64,000 nucleotides of DNA from Clostridium sp. AWRP (GTDB taxonomy: Bacteria; Bacillota; Clostridia; Clostridiales; Clostridiaceae), in the NCBI RefSeq assembly GCF_004006395.2, contig NZ_CP029758.2:2170001-2234000 (forward strand), given 5' to 3'. The notes below the pieces were generated by a model. That model was not told where the DNA came from. It saw nothing but the letters and a program-made list of their open reading frames with translations, and searched no databases. The position numbers and the translations under genes are program-made. Positions 17,807-27,621 of this stretch are shown one piece after another; position 1 is the stretch's first letter; each line of letters begins with the position of its first letter.

Positions 17807-18993
17807 TCAATTAAAGTTTTATTCAGTTGATTGACAAATTTATCACTTTCATTAAGCCAAGGACTATGACCAGAGTGTTCAAACCAAATAATTTCCTTAT
17901 GTGGTGCATGTAAAACATTATAATAGTCTTCAATTAATGAAAGTGGAGCATTAATGTCACGCCTTCCTATAAAAAAATAAACTGGTATTTTTAATTTGGC
18001 ATAATCTTTTCTTAAATCAATATTGTAAAGTTGAGGGTAAATATGATTAAAGGTATTAATAAGGCCCCACAAAAAGTTGATCTTATCTACAAGGTCATAT
18101 TCCGATGAAGAAATATCTCTCCATGTATTAAAATGAGAATTATATATTCCCGGGTCTTTTTGCATATAAGAGCTTAAGTAATTTAAATACTCTGCACTTT
18201 TCCAGGTAACGTCAGCACCATAATATGGTGGATGACCATTTGATCGTAGTTTTGCAATCTTATTAGTATTATTTTTAATTTGAGCTATTTTAATGGCCTT
18301 CTCATAATCTAATTCTTCTGTATTAGAGAAATCAACCATTTGTCCTGTCCCAATAAAACTGTAATAATTTTCCGGGTGTTTTTCAGACAAAAAGATACCA
18401 AGGGCACTTCCCCATGACTCGCCAACTAAATAGATTTTATCCTTTTTAAATGTTTTACATAGATATTTAGTTAATGCATATCCATCTTGAACATAGGTAT
18501 TTACATTTAAATTTTTGACATTTGCAGCATAATAGGATTTGCCAGAACCAGGCTGGTCCCAATTCACAACAACAAAATTCTTCTCAAGTTTTTGAAGATT
18601 ATGGCGTACTGCAGCCATTTGAGTCCCACCAGGGCCTCCTGCTAAAAATAATAGTATTGGATTATTTTTGTTTTCTCCCCTTATGCTAATCCATTCTTGT
18701 CTACCATTTAATTGTACTTTTCTTAATTCAGCAATGCTTTTTGGCAGGGGATTTCCGTTCTTATCCACAATTCTGGGAGTGTTAGCTGAAAAATAACTAA
18801 ATATTATTAATATAAGTATCAATATAAATAAACTTCCTAAAATTACGGTATTTCTTTTTAATTTTAAGATTATGTTATTCAAGGGAGCTTTTTTTCTTAT
18901 CTTTAGTATCCACAACATCCCAATAATAAGCTCTGTTATAAAGGTTCCCATAATTGAAATAAGAAGTATTGAAAAAATAATTATCTGTATCAT
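17800..18993 (-). CDS. Alpha/beta hydrolase, prolyl-aminopeptidase-like
   Basis: A 397-residue protein with two N-terminal membrane helices (about 1-25 and 48-70) and a C-terminal alpha/beta hydrolase domain. The oxyanion region (LFLAGGPGG), the WDQPGSGKSY segment, the nucleophile elbow GESWGSALG, an Asp in GRRDINAPL and the His in EHSGHSPW complete a catalytic triad. The closest familiar layout is the proline iminopeptidase group. It is read away from a TetR gene with two matching operators in the shared promoter, so it is probably repressed by that TetR. Substrate unknown. Confidence 0.85.
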   Translation of the reverse strand: MIQIIIFSILLISIMGTFITELIIGMLWILKIRKKAPLNNIILKLKRNTVILGSLFILILILIIFSYFSANTPRIVDKNGNPLPKSIAELRKVQLNGRQEWISIRGENKNNPILLFLAGGPGGTQMAAVRHNLQKLEKNFVVVNWDQPGSGKSYYAANVKNLNVNTYVQDGYALTKYLCKTFKKDKIYLVGESWGSALGIFLSEKHPENYYSFIGTGQMVDFSNTEELDYEKAIKIAQIKNNTNKIAKLRSNGHPPYYGADVTWKSAEYLNYLSSYMQKDPGIYNSHFNTWRDISSSEYDLVDKINFLWGLINTFNHIYPQLYNIDLRKDYAKLKIPVYFFIGRRDINAPLSLIEDYYNVLHAPHKEIIWFEHSGHSPWLNESDKFVNQLNKTLIDK

Positions 18994-19055
18994 AAAAGTT
19001 ACTCCTCAAAAATATGAATTAAACTAATTACATAGTAATTTTTCTTAATAATATA

Positions 19056-19113
19056 TTTGACTAATGGTCGAATTTATACATTTATGTTATCATCTTTTCG
19101 ACCGCTGGTCAAA
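19056..19113. promoter_or_regulatory. Paired operators for the TetR regulator
   Basis: Two 17-base sites, TTTGACTAATGGTCGAA (19056-19072) and TTCGACCGCTGGTCAAA (19097-19113), are inverted relatives of TTTGACCNNNGGTCGAA, a near-palindrome of TetR type. They lie in the divergent promoter between the hydrolase and tetR genes, the second next to a TATAAT box for tetR. Confidence 0.7.
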
Positions 19114-19156
19114 TAATGCTTGTTATGCTATAATACTTTTAAGGTAGGTGCTGTGA

Positions 19157-19747
19157 ATGAATAAAAGGGAATTAATACTAGATGCTATGATGGATTTATT
19201 GGTAGAGGGAAAAGGTGCCGCTTGTTCTGTTAGTGATATTGCAAAAAAAGCTGGCATTGGAAAGGGAAGTATATATTATTACTTTAAATCCAAAGAAGAA
19301 ATCTTTGATGCACTAGTTGAACGTATATATAATGAAATTATTGATAAATGCAAGATTTTAATCGATAATGCACAAGTAAATGCTATAGAAAAACTATCCT
19401 TGTTTATTCAAAATTATAGAAGTTCTAGGAGATTATCTTCAATTGATACATATTTGCATCAACAGCATAATGCAGCAATACATCAAAAATCACTTGCAAA
19501 AATATTATCATCTCTTTCTCCAATTATTGCAGATATTATTAAACAAGGCGTTGATGAAAAGTTGTTTCAGTGCGATAAGCCAGAGGAAACTGCTGAGATT
19601 ATATTGTCTACATATTGTTTTTTATTTGATCCTGGCATATTTTCATGGACTCATGAGCAAGTTTATAATAAAACAAAGGCATTAGCTGATTTGTTAGAAC
19701 GTGGACTAATGGCACCAAAAGGAAGTATGAAATTTCTTTGTGAATAA
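19157..19747 (+). CDS. TetR-family transcriptional regulator
   Basis: A 196-residue repressor. The N-terminal helix-turn-helix reads CSVSDIAKKAGIGKGSIYYY followed by FKSKEEIFDAL, typical of TetR/AcrR. The remaining helical domain binds an unknown ligand. It is divergent from the alpha/beta hydrolase gene with two operator-like palindromes between, so it likely represses itself and that gene. Confidence 0.92.
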   Translation: MNKRELILDAMMDLLVEGKGAACSVSDIAKKAGIGKGSIYYYFKSKEEIFDALVERIYNEIIDKCKILIDNAQVNAIEKLSLFIQNYRSSRRLSSIDTYLHQQHNAAIHQKSLAKILSSLSPIIADIIKQGVDEKLFQCDKPEETAEIILSTYCFLFDPGIFSWTHEQVYNKTKALADLLERGLMAPKGSMKFLCE

Positions 19748-19770
19748 TGCAATGTTTTTAAAATAAAGGA

Positions 19771-19831
19771 CCATCTAGTTAAAGCCAATATTTTCATAAA
19801 ATATGAGCTTTGATTGGATGGCTTTTTTTTT
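19771..19831 (+). terminator. Rho-independent terminator after tetR
   Basis: A long hairpin with paired blocks CCATC/GATGG, AAAGC/GCTTT and AATATTTT/AAAATAT is followed by nine T. It ends the tetR transcript. The remaining bases to 20041 hold the promoter region of the next operon; no gene is visible. Confidence 0.8.
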
Positions 19832-20041
19832 ATCGTCTTCTCAACCTTACAATAATGTAATGCTGCTTAACAAATATTGTAAGGTAGATAAATGGCTCAT
19901 GTTAAGGATGTTTTTTATAATTTATTTAAAGGTTGAAGTTAAAGAATATGTACAGTTCTAAACTTGAAACTTTAAATAAGTAATATTAAGAAAAATACTA
20001 GTTAATTTCTTAAGATGTTAAAGCTAAGGAGGAACATGAGC

Positions 20042-22021
20042 ATGTGTTATGAAAGATTTAAAAAAAATACAAATTTCTTGAAAAATAAGTTAATAAAACG
20101 GATGTTTGCAATTATATCAATGTTTATAATATGTTTTGGAAGCAACGTTACAGTTTTTGCAGAGTCTAATTCAAGCGATAACTTATTTGGTAGTAAAGAT
20201 GATATGAAAGTATTTATGGATAATACTTTTCAGAAAAAGATGAAGGAGCAGCATGTGCCAGGAGCAGTTATTACTGTGGTTAAGGATGGAAAAGTTATTT
20301 TTAGCAAAGGATACGGATATGCTGATTTAGAAAATAAAGTACCTGTGACGCCTGATAAAACTTTAGTAAGAATAGCATCGGTATCAAAGCTTTTTACTTA
20401 TACGGCAATGATGCAGCTTTCTGAACAAGGTAAGGTAGATTTGAAGGCTGATGTAAATAAATATTTAAAAGGATATACCTTAAAAAATAAATATTCAAAT
20501 CCAGTAACAGTGGAAGAACTTCTTACACATACATCTGGTATAGATGATAATAGAATAGCAGATTTGTCAAAAGATAAAAGAGATTTACTTCCTATGAATG
20601 ATTTTTTAAAAAAACATCTACCTAAAGTAATAAGAGAGCCTGGAACTGTCATTAATTACAGCAGCTATGATGCAGCGTTAGCGGGTGGGATTGTTGAGCA
20701 AGTTTCTGGAAAACCTCTTAATAATTTTATTAAAGATAATATATTTAAACCACTTAAAATGAGCAATTCAACATTAAATAGAGATATGAATCCAAAAGGA
20801 TTGGAATGTGGTTACAATTATGAGAATGACAAGATAGTTAAAGCTGAACTATTGAAAGGATATTTTAATAATTATGCTGTTGGTGGTATAATATCAACTT
20901 CTGAGGATATGGCTAAATTTATGATAGCTCAGCTTAATAATGGAGCATATAGGGATAAAAGAATTTTACAAGAAAGCACAGCTATTGATATGCATAGTCA
21001 GCATGCAACTTTTGATAAGAGATTGCCTGGAATGGCTTATGGGTTTAATGAAAAATATATAAAAGGGTATAGGGCAATTGAGCATCCAGGATATTCACCA
21101 GATAATATATACAGTGATATGACTTTATTTCCAGATGAAAATTTAGGAGTTTTTATATCTATAAATCAAGGAATGAATAATCTACCAGATGAAATTGTGT
21201 CAGAAATGGTTGCAAAATATTTCCCAAAGAAAGAAGAAGCAAAGAATAAAAAGCCTTATTATACATCAAAAAGCAATCTAAAGGATTTTATAGGCACTTA
21301 TAGATTTAGTGAAAACCCTGTAAGTACTTTTCATAAAGGGGATGCCTTTCCAGAAGGAGAGGATGTCACTGTAAGCTTAAAGGATGGAAAAGCCTTAACA
21401 TTAACAGGTAAAGATGTTTTTGTTGGAAATAAATATAGCACAACTCTCAAAGAAATAGAACCATTGGTATTCAAAAGAGATGATACAGGAGAATATGTAG
21501 TATTTAAGAAAGATAAGAATGGACAAATTTATTACCTAGCACAGCAGCAGGACAGCTGGCATGGGACTTATGAAAAACTTAAATGGTATGAACTTTCAAT
21601 TGTGCAAATAGGAGTAACTTTATTTTCTTTAATAATATTCTTAATTGTAATTATATTCTCTATTGGAAGGATAATTTATAATACAATAAAGAAGAAAAAT
21701 GGTGAGACAAATCCTTTGAAAAAAACTAATTTTTACATGACTTTTGTAATAAGCTTATTAAATATTACTTTCTTTATTGCAGCATTATTCGTACTGGGAG
21801 AACCAACACGATATGGTATAAGTGTGGGCGCCAAATTGTTACTATGTGTGCCAATATTGAGTTTAATTTTAAACTTACTCTTTTTAGTTTTTATAGTAAT
21901 GGACTGGATGAAGAAAAACAGTAAATTACATACTAGATTATATTATTTGATTGTAGCTCTTACAGGAATACTATATATGTGGTTTTTAAATTATTGGAAT
22001 CTTTTTGGATTTAAGTATTAG
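20042..22021 (+). CDS. Membrane-bound serine beta-lactamase-family hydrolase
   Basis: About 659 residues. A signal/anchor helix (about 20-40) precedes a class C beta-lactamase/DD-peptidase fold (about 55-390) with SxxK in SVSKLF, the YSS motif in INYSSYDAALAGG and the HPG box in IEHPGYSP. A beta-rich spacer follows, then about four C-terminal membrane helices (from about 520). ATG 20042 is best placed relative to AAGGAGG (20026-20032). It leads a five-gene operon with a Bce-type ABC transporter and two-component system, suggesting a role in resistance to cell-wall-active peptides; such proteins may be peptidases or esterases rather than lactamases. Confidence 0.86.
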   Translation: MCYERFKKNTNFLKNKLIKRMFAIISMFIICFGSNVTVFAESNSSDNLFGSKDDMKVFMDNTFQKKMKEQHVPGAVITVVKDGKVIFSKGYGYADLENKVPVTPDKTLVRIASVSKLFTYTAMMQLSEQGKVDLKADVNKYLKGYTLKNKYSNPVTVEELLTHTSGIDDNRIADLSKDKRDLLPMNDFLKKHLPKVIREPGTVINYSSYDAALAGGIVEQVSGKPLNNFIKDNIFKPLKMSNSTLNRDMNPKGLECGYNYENDKIVKAELLKGYFNNYAVGGIISTSEDMAKFMIAQLNNGAYRDKRILQESTAIDMHSQHATFDKRLPGMAYGFNEKYIKGYRAIEHPGYSPDNIYSDMTLFPDENLGVFISINQGMNNLPDEIVSEMVAKYFPKKEEAKNKKPYYTSKSNLKDFIGTYRFSENPVSTFHKGDAFPEGEDVTVSLKDGKALTLTGKDVFVGNKYSTTLKEIEPLVFKRDDTGEYVVFKKDKNGQIYYLAQQQDSWHGTYEKLKWYELSIVQIGVTLFSLIIFLIVIIFSIGRIIYNTIKKKNGETNPLKKTNFYMTFVISLLNITFFIAALFVLGEPTRYGISVGAKLLLCVPILSLILNLLFLVFIVMDWMKKNSKLHTRLYYLIVALTGILYMWFLNYWNLFGFKY

Positions 22022-22052
22022 AAAATATGAGCGCAAATTGGGAGGATTATCT

Positions 22053-22820
22053 ATGAAGGTATTGACTGTTGAAAATGTAAAAAAGGTATATGGTAGAAGT
22101 TCAGGGGGAAGTGTTTCAAAGGCATTAAATGGGGTTAGCTTTGATGTGGAAAAAGGAGAGTTTGTAGGTATAATGGGACCTTCAGGAGCAGGAAAATCCA
22201 CATTATTAAATGTTATAGCAACTATAGATACACCGACTTCAGGGAGTATAAAAATAGGCAACCAGGATATAGTTAATTTAAAAGAACCTAAACTTTCTAG
22301 ATTTAGAAGAAAAAAATTGGGATTCATTTTTCAAGACTATAATTTGCTTGATACTTTAACTTTGAAGGAAAATGTAATACTCCCTTTAGCACTTTCTAAA
22401 GTAAAGGCTAATGAAATAGATAAAAGGGCAGAAAGAATAGCCGCTGCATTAGGTATAAGCAACATATTTAATAAATATCCTTATGAAGTGTCTGGGGGAC
22501 AAAGACAGAGAACTGCTGCAGCTAGAGCTATAATAATTAATCCAGAACTCATACTGGCAGATGAACCAACGGGTGCTCTTGATTCTAAGTCATCAAGGGA
22601 GCTGCTTGGATGTATGAGTGAATTAAATAAGGAACAAAATGCTACAATTTTAATGGTAACTCATGATGCCTTTGCAGCCAGTTTTTGCAGAAGAATTATA
22701 TTTATAAAAGATGGAGAATTGTTTACTGAAATAAGAAGTAATGGGGACAGAAAGGAATTTTTTGACAGAATTTTAAAAGTTTTAGCAGTACTTGGAGGTG
22801 GAGTAAATGACCTTCATTAG
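22053..22820 (+). CDS. ABC transporter ATP-binding protein, Bce/MacB type
   Basis: A 255-residue ATPase: Walker A GPSGAGKST, Q-loop FIFQDYNLLDTLT, signature VSGGQRQR, Walker B LILADEPTGALDS and switch His in VTHD. These match peptide-resistance exporters (BceA). ATG 22053 follows GGGAGG; an earlier in-frame ATG would lie inside the hydrolase gene. Its stop overlaps the permease start by 14 bases. Confidence 0.94.
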   Translation: MKVLTVENVKKVYGRSSGGSVSKALNGVSFDVEKGEFVGIMGPSGAGKSTLLNVIATIDTPTSGSIKIGNQDIVNLKEPKLSRFRRKKLGFIFQDYNLLDTLTLKENVILPLALSKVKANEIDKRAERIAAALGISNIFNKYPYEVSGGQRQRTAAARAIIINPELILADEPTGALDSKSSRELLGCMSELNKEQNATILMVTHDAFAASFCRRIIFIKDGELFTEIRSNGDRKEFFDRILKVLAVLGGGVNDLH

Positions 22821-24702
22821 TCTAGCTGTAAATAATGTTAAGAAAAACTTTAATAATTATGTTATGTATTTAATAAGTGCTGTGTTTTCTGTTATGATAT
22901 TTTATATATTTTCTTCTATAGCCTTTAATGAGGTGATTATGAAACTAGCAGATAATAAGCCTATAGTTAAAGCCATATTCAAAGCTTCAGCGGGTATAGT
23001 TGCACTGTTTTCTTTTGTATTCATATGGTATTCAAATAGTTTTTTCTTGAAAAGAAGAAAAAAGGAAATAGCAATTTATTCTATGGTTGGTATGGAGAAA
23101 AAGCAGATTGCAAAAATGCTATTTTATGAAAACTTAATTATAGGAGTTCTAGCGATATTATGTGGAATGGTACTAGGCACAATGTTTTCTAAATACTTCT
23201 CACTTATGCTGATTTATCTTATGAAGGAAACCTTGAATATAAAATTTACCATTTCACTTAGAGCTTTTGAAATAACTATTGTAGTATTTTGCATACTTTT
23301 CCTATTAAATTCTTTTCATAGTTACAGCATAATATATAGATACAAGCTAATAAAACTTTTGTCAGCACAAAAAGAAGGAGAAAATCAGCCTAATACTTCA
23401 TTAATTACATCAATATTATCTTTGGTATTTATTGCAGCAGGATATATTATGACATATGATAAAACTACAATGCAGTTAGTGAAACTTGGAATACCAGTGG
23501 TCATTTTAGTGTCTATAGGAACTTATTTCCTTTTTAGCAGCTTCATTATAATATTTATAAGAACTATTAAGAGAAATAGAAGTGTTTACTATAGGGGAGA
23601 AAATATGATATCTGTATCACAAATACTCTATAGGATAAAAAGTAATGCAAAAACTCTTTCTGTTATTGCACTCTTAAGTGCAGTAACCTTAACTTCTGTT
23701 GCAGCATCGTATTCATTTTATAAAACTACAGAAAATGATATGGGAAAGAATATGGTCTTTTCCTATGAATTTGTCAATGCAGATATCTCTTTAAATAAAA
23801 AAATTGAAGGCATAATAAATAAATATAACAATAAATTTATTTCACGAAACGATTTAAAACTCATAAGTGCAAAAGTAAATCTACCTATTTTGAATAAAGA
23901 TGATTTTGAAGGAAAAATAATATCACAAAGTAATTATAATAGTGTGATTACAATAAAAAATAGGGGAAACAAGGTGAACTTAAAGGGCAATGAATGCTTA
24001 TTTATTCAAACAAGTCAGGGAAGCAGTAAAAAGCATAACTATTTACGTAATCCGGTTTTAGTTAAGCTAGAAAATTCAACAATAAATTTTACAATTATAA
24101 AATATACAGATGTACAAGTAGTAAGTCCTGCTGTAGCAGCAAGCACAATTGTTGTTTCAGACAAAGCCTTTAAAGCTATAAGTTATCAAAATAAAATTAC
24201 TAATATGAATGGATATATAGTACAAAATCCAGAAAAATCAAAGGAACTTACAAAAAAGCTGAATGAAGAAGTACCAAAAGACATATATGTAGATTCTTAT
24301 TATGACTCTTATCAGGGGTTTTATAAAGGTGGAGCTATTTTAATTTTTATTGGAATGTTCTTAGGAATATTATTCTTCTTAGCAACAGGTAGTATAATAT
24401 CTTTTAAACAATTGATGGAGGCATCTGATGATGAAAGAAGGTATTCGACTTTAAGAAAAATAGGCATGAACAGGCAGGAAATAAAGAAGTCCATAGCGAA
24501 ACAATTATCAGTAACATTTGGAATGCCTTTAGTAGTTGCTATTTGTCACAGCACAGCAGCTTTAATAATATTTCAAAGATTGATGAATGAGAAAATAATG
24601 AACTACTGTATAATAATAATGCTAGGATATATACTTATGTATTTTATATATTATATAATAACTGTAAATTCTTATACGAATATTGTTTGTAAAAGAGAAT
24701 AG
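22807..24702 (+). CDS. BceB-type FtsX-like ABC permease
   Basis: A 631-residue permease with about ten membrane helices in the BceB layout: one N-terminal helix, further helices to about residue 310, a large extracytoplasmic domain (about 315-510) and a final FtsX-like block (GGAILIFIGMFLGILFFLATG, YSTLRKIGMNRQEIKK). In known systems this subunit both detoxifies cell-wall antibiotics such as bacitracin or lantibiotics and activates its intramembrane kinase. The adjoining kinase gene supports the same here. Confidence 0.92.
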   Translation: MTFISLAVNNVKKNFNNYVMYLISAVFSVMIFYIFSSIAFNEVIMKLADNKPIVKAIFKASAGIVALFSFVFIWYSNSFFLKRRKKEIAIYSMVGMEKKQIAKMLFYENLIIGVLAILCGMVLGTMFSKYFSLMLIYLMKETLNIKFTISLRAFEITIVVFCILFLLNSFHSYSIIYRYKLIKLLSAQKEGENQPNTSLITSILSLVFIAAGYIMTYDKTTMQLVKLGIPVVILVSIGTYFLFSSFIIIFIRTIKRNRSVYYRGENMISVSQILYRIKSNAKTLSVIALLSAVTLTSVAASYSFYKTTENDMGKNMVFSYEFVNADISLNKKIEGIINKYNNKFISRNDLKLISAKVNLPILNKDDFEGKIISQSNYNSVITIKNRGNKVNLKGNECLFIQTSQGSSKKHNYLRNPVLVKLENSTINFTIIKYTDVQVVSPAVAASTIVVSDKAFKAISYQNKITNMNGYIVQNPEKSKELTKKLNEEVPKDIYVDSYYDSYQGFYKGGAILIFIGMFLGILFFLATGSIISFKQLMEASDDERRYSTLRKIGMNRQEIKKSIAKQLSVTFGMPLVVAICHSTAALIIFQRLMNEKIMNYCIIIMLGYILMYFIYYIITVNSYTNIVCKRE

Positions 24703-24727
24703 GGATATTTAAAGACTGGGGTGTGCT

Positions 24728-25402
24728 ATGTTTAAGATACTTGTAATTGAAGATGATGAAGTTATAGGAGAAGAAATACTTAATGCAGTGAGAAAGCATG
24801 GATATGAGGGAAAAACAATTGAAGATTTTAATAGGGTAATAGAAGAATTTGTTAAATACAAACCAGATCTGGTGCTTTTAGATATAAATCTGCCAGCTTA
24901 TGATGGTTTTTATTGGTGCGGAAAAATAAGAATGCTTTCAAAAGTGCCTATAATATTTATATCTTCTAGGACAGAAGAAATGGATATAATAATAGCAACA
25001 AATATGGGCGGAGATGATTATATCACAAAGCCCTTTTCAATAAACATATTATTAACTAAGGTAAATGCGCTTCTAAGAAGAACTTATTCCTATTTTAATG
25101 ATTCAAAATCGGATGTAATTGCACACAAAGGACTGATATTAAATTTAAAAGATGATACGATCATGTATAATGGTAATAATATTCAACTTACTAGAAATGA
25201 ATTTAAAATTCTACATATACTTATGAAGAATAAAGGTACTATAGTAAGTCGTGATAGGATTATAAGAGAACTATGGCAGGATGAAAGTTTTGTTGATGAT
25301 AACACTTTGACTGTAAATATTGCAAGACTTAGAAAGAAACTTAAGAATGTTGGTCTCCCTAATTATATTGAAACTCAAAAAAGTATGGGGTATATAGTAT
25401 GA
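24728..25402 (+). CDS. Response regulator, BceR-like
   Basis: A 224-residue OmpR-class regulator: acidic pocket EDDE, phospho-Asp in LVLLDINLPAYDG, Lys in TKPFS, and a winged helix in the C-terminal half (LTRNEFKILHILMKN). It follows the permease by 25 bases and its TGA overlaps the kinase ATG in an ATGA junction. It probably controls this operon in response to peptide antibiotics. Confidence 0.93.
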   Translation: MFKILVIEDDEVIGEEILNAVRKHGYEGKTIEDFNRVIEEFVKYKPDLVLLDINLPAYDGFYWCGKIRMLSKVPIIFISSRTEEMDIIIATNMGGDDYITKPFSINILLTKVNALLRRTYSYFNDSKSDVIAHKGLILNLKDDTIMYNGNNIQLTRNEFKILHILMKNKGTIVSRDRIIRELWQDESFVDDNTLTVNIARLRKKLKNVGLPNYIETQKSMGYIV

Positions 25403-26415
25403 CATTGAGAGAATATTTAAAAGATAGGAGAAATTTAATTGCTTTTTTTAACATACTCATGGTATTTATAGGCGGAATGATTTTATTTGATAGTTCTATA
25501 AGAATGCTAAAATCTAATGCAGAATATTTAATTACAGTTTCTTTTTTACTTTTCATAATATATCTTGCAATTGATTATAGCTTAATTAGATTTAATATGA
25601 ACAAAATTAGAAATATACCTAAGGAAGGATTAGAATGGATTCACAGTTTACCTTGTCCAAGGAATTATGAACAAAAATTTTATCTTGATGTAATTAATAA
25701 ATTGTATGGAAATGCTAATATACAAATAGAACGGCTTAATAATAATAATAATGAAAGTGTTGAATTTTTAACTACCTGGGTTCATGAAATAAAAACGCCT
25801 ATTGCTGCATCTAAACTAATTATTGAAAATAACTTAAGCCGTGAAAATGAAAAGACATTGTATGGAATAGAGATGGAGATAGAAAAAGTAGAAGATTATG
25901 TTCAAAAAGCTTTGTTTTATTCCAGAATAAATGATTTTTCTAAAGATTACAGAATAGATAATGTTAAAATTGAAACTGCAGTAAAGGAAAGTATAAAAAG
26001 TGAGGCGTCCTGGTTTATAAATAAAAACATAAAGTTGAAGATAGAAAATCTAGATGTAGAGGTTGATACTGATTATAAATGGCTTGAATTTATAATAAAA
26101 CAAATTTTAGATAATGCTATAAAATATACACCTAAAGATGGAGGCATACATATATATACAAAAGTACAAGAAAAGGAAAAAATTTTATATATAAAAGACA
26201 ACGGAATAGGCATAAAGAAAGAAGATATTAGAAGAGTCTTTGAGAAAAGTTTTACAGGTTATAATGGAAGGGTAAAGCAGCATTCAACTGGGATGGGGCT
26301 TTACATAAGCCAAAAACTTGCAAAAAAGTTAGGGCATTATATAGTTATAGAATCTAAATATGAAAGAGGCACTGAAGCTTCAATTCATTTTCCCAAGTTA
26401 AATAAATATATCTAA
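25399..26415 (+). CDS. Intramembrane-sensing histidine kinase, BceS-like
   Basis: A 338-residue kinase with two membrane helices (about 14-32 and 40-60) joined by a very short loop and no extracytoplasmic sensor, the hallmark of Bce-type kinases that read signals through the ABC permease. The phospho-His is in TWVHEIKTPIAAS; the ATP-binding domain has DNAIKYTP, DNGIGIKKED and STGMGLYIS. It overlaps the regulator gene by 4 bases. Confidence 0.92.
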   Translation: MTLREYLKDRRNLIAFFNILMVFIGGMILFDSSIRMLKSNAEYLITVSFLLFIIYLAIDYSLIRFNMNKIRNIPKEGLEWIHSLPCPRNYEQKFYLDVINKLYGNANIQIERLNNNNNESVEFLTTWVHEIKTPIAASKLIIENNLSRENEKTLYGIEMEIEKVEDYVQKALFYSRINDFSKDYRIDNVKIETAVKESIKSEASWFINKNIKLKIENLDVEVDTDYKWLEFIIKQILDNAIKYTPKDGGIHIYTKVQEKEKILYIKDNGIGIKKEDIRRVFEKSFTGYNGRVKQHSTGMGLYISQKLAKKLGHYIVIESKYERGTEASIHFPKLNKYI

Positions 26416-26554
26416 TAGACAAGAAAATTACAAGTTTTATCCGACAAGGGTATTTGACATTAATCTATAGCACAGGTTGATATAATTTAATTTAATTGCT
26501 TTTTTTGATATAATACTTATATAAAATTTTTTAGATGATGAAGGTGATGTTCTA

Positions 26555-27442
26555 GTGTCAAAAAATATATTTTCTGGTTTAGAAGATTTAGGATTTGATG
26601 ATATAGATGGAATAGATTTGTACCATACAAAAAAAGAAAAAATAGAAAAAGAGGAATTACTTCAATTAACGGATGAAGAAAAACAAAAAAAATTATTATA
26701 TGATTGTGAAATTATATGTCCGGTTTGTGATAATGATTTTAAAGCTAGAGCAGTTAAAACTTCAGCTGCAAGAATTTTAAGAAGAGATTCTGATTCATTT
26801 ATTATATTTGATGTTATAAATCCTTATTTTTATGATGTATGGGTTTGCGACAAATGTGGATATGCCGCAATGAAAAGGGATTTTAATAAAATTAGAGATT
26901 CTGAAATTGAGCTAGTAAAAGAAAAAATCAGACCAAAGTGGCAGCCTAGATCTTACCCGGAGGTATATGACGTGAATGTAGCCATAGAAAGGTTTAAACT
27001 TTCTTTATTAAATTATTATGTGATAGGTGCAAAAGCTAGTAAAAAGGCAATGAATTGCTTAAAACTAGCCTGGATGTATCGAATATTAGAGAACTCTGAA
27101 AATGAAGCTGTATTTTTAAGACAGGCTTTAGAAGGGTTTAACTATGCTTATTTTAATGAAGCATTTCCCTTATATAACATGGATAAGTTCACTTCTATGT
27201 ATATTATAGGTGAATTGAATAGAAGATTAGGAAATAATGATGAAAGTTTAAAATGGTTTAGCCAGATAATAACGACACATGGAATTCCTTCAAAGCTTAA
27301 GGATCGAAGTAGGGAGCAAAGAGATTTAATAAAAGAAGCTGAACAATTGGAAAAAGGTGTTGATGAATTAAATAACGATGAGGTTATTTCGAAAGAAACT
27401 GAAAAACCTAAAAAAGGATTTCTTTCAAGATTTTTTAGTTAA
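26555..27442 (+). CDS. DUF2225 family protein
   Basis: A 295-residue cytoplasmic protein starting at GTG 26555. Residues about 50-110 hold two CxxC pairs, CPVCDNDF and CDKCGY, likely binding a metal ion; the remainder is helical with TPR-like repeats (YFNEAFPLYNMDKF, RRLGNNDESLKWFSQI). The C-terminal tail is Lys-rich. This matches DUF2225 proteins common in Firmicutes; function unknown. A hairpin follows the stop. Confidence 0.82.
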   Translation: MSKNIFSGLEDLGFDDIDGIDLYHTKKEKIEKEELLQLTDEEKQKKLLYDCEIICPVCDNDFKARAVKTSAARILRRDSDSFIIFDVINPYFYDVWVCDKCGYAAMKRDFNKIRDSEIELVKEKIRPKWQPRSYPEVYDVNVAIERFKLSLLNYYVIGAKASKKAMNCLKLAWMYRILENSENEAVFLRQALEGFNYAYFNEAFPLYNMDKFTSMYIIGELNRRLGNNDESLKWFSQIITTHGIPSKLKDRSREQRDLIKEAEQLEKGVDELNNDEVISKETEKPKKGFLSRFFS

Positions 27443-27467
27443 ACGGATGGTATTAAACCATCCGTTT
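27441..27467 (+). terminator. Rho-independent terminator
   Basis: AAACGGATGG and CCATCCGTTT pair around a 7-base loop, beginning on the stop codon of the DUF2225 gene. Confidence 0.8.
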
Positions 27468-27621
27468 TGCCCATAAATTTGTAAATTAGTCCACCTACTA
27501 TGTATATTAAATATTAACATAAAATGAAAAATAACTAAAATACTTTTATGATTTCATAAACTGTAGTATTATGTGAATGAATTGAACTTAAAGTGAGTTT
27601 TTGAAAGGGGAAATATTTATA

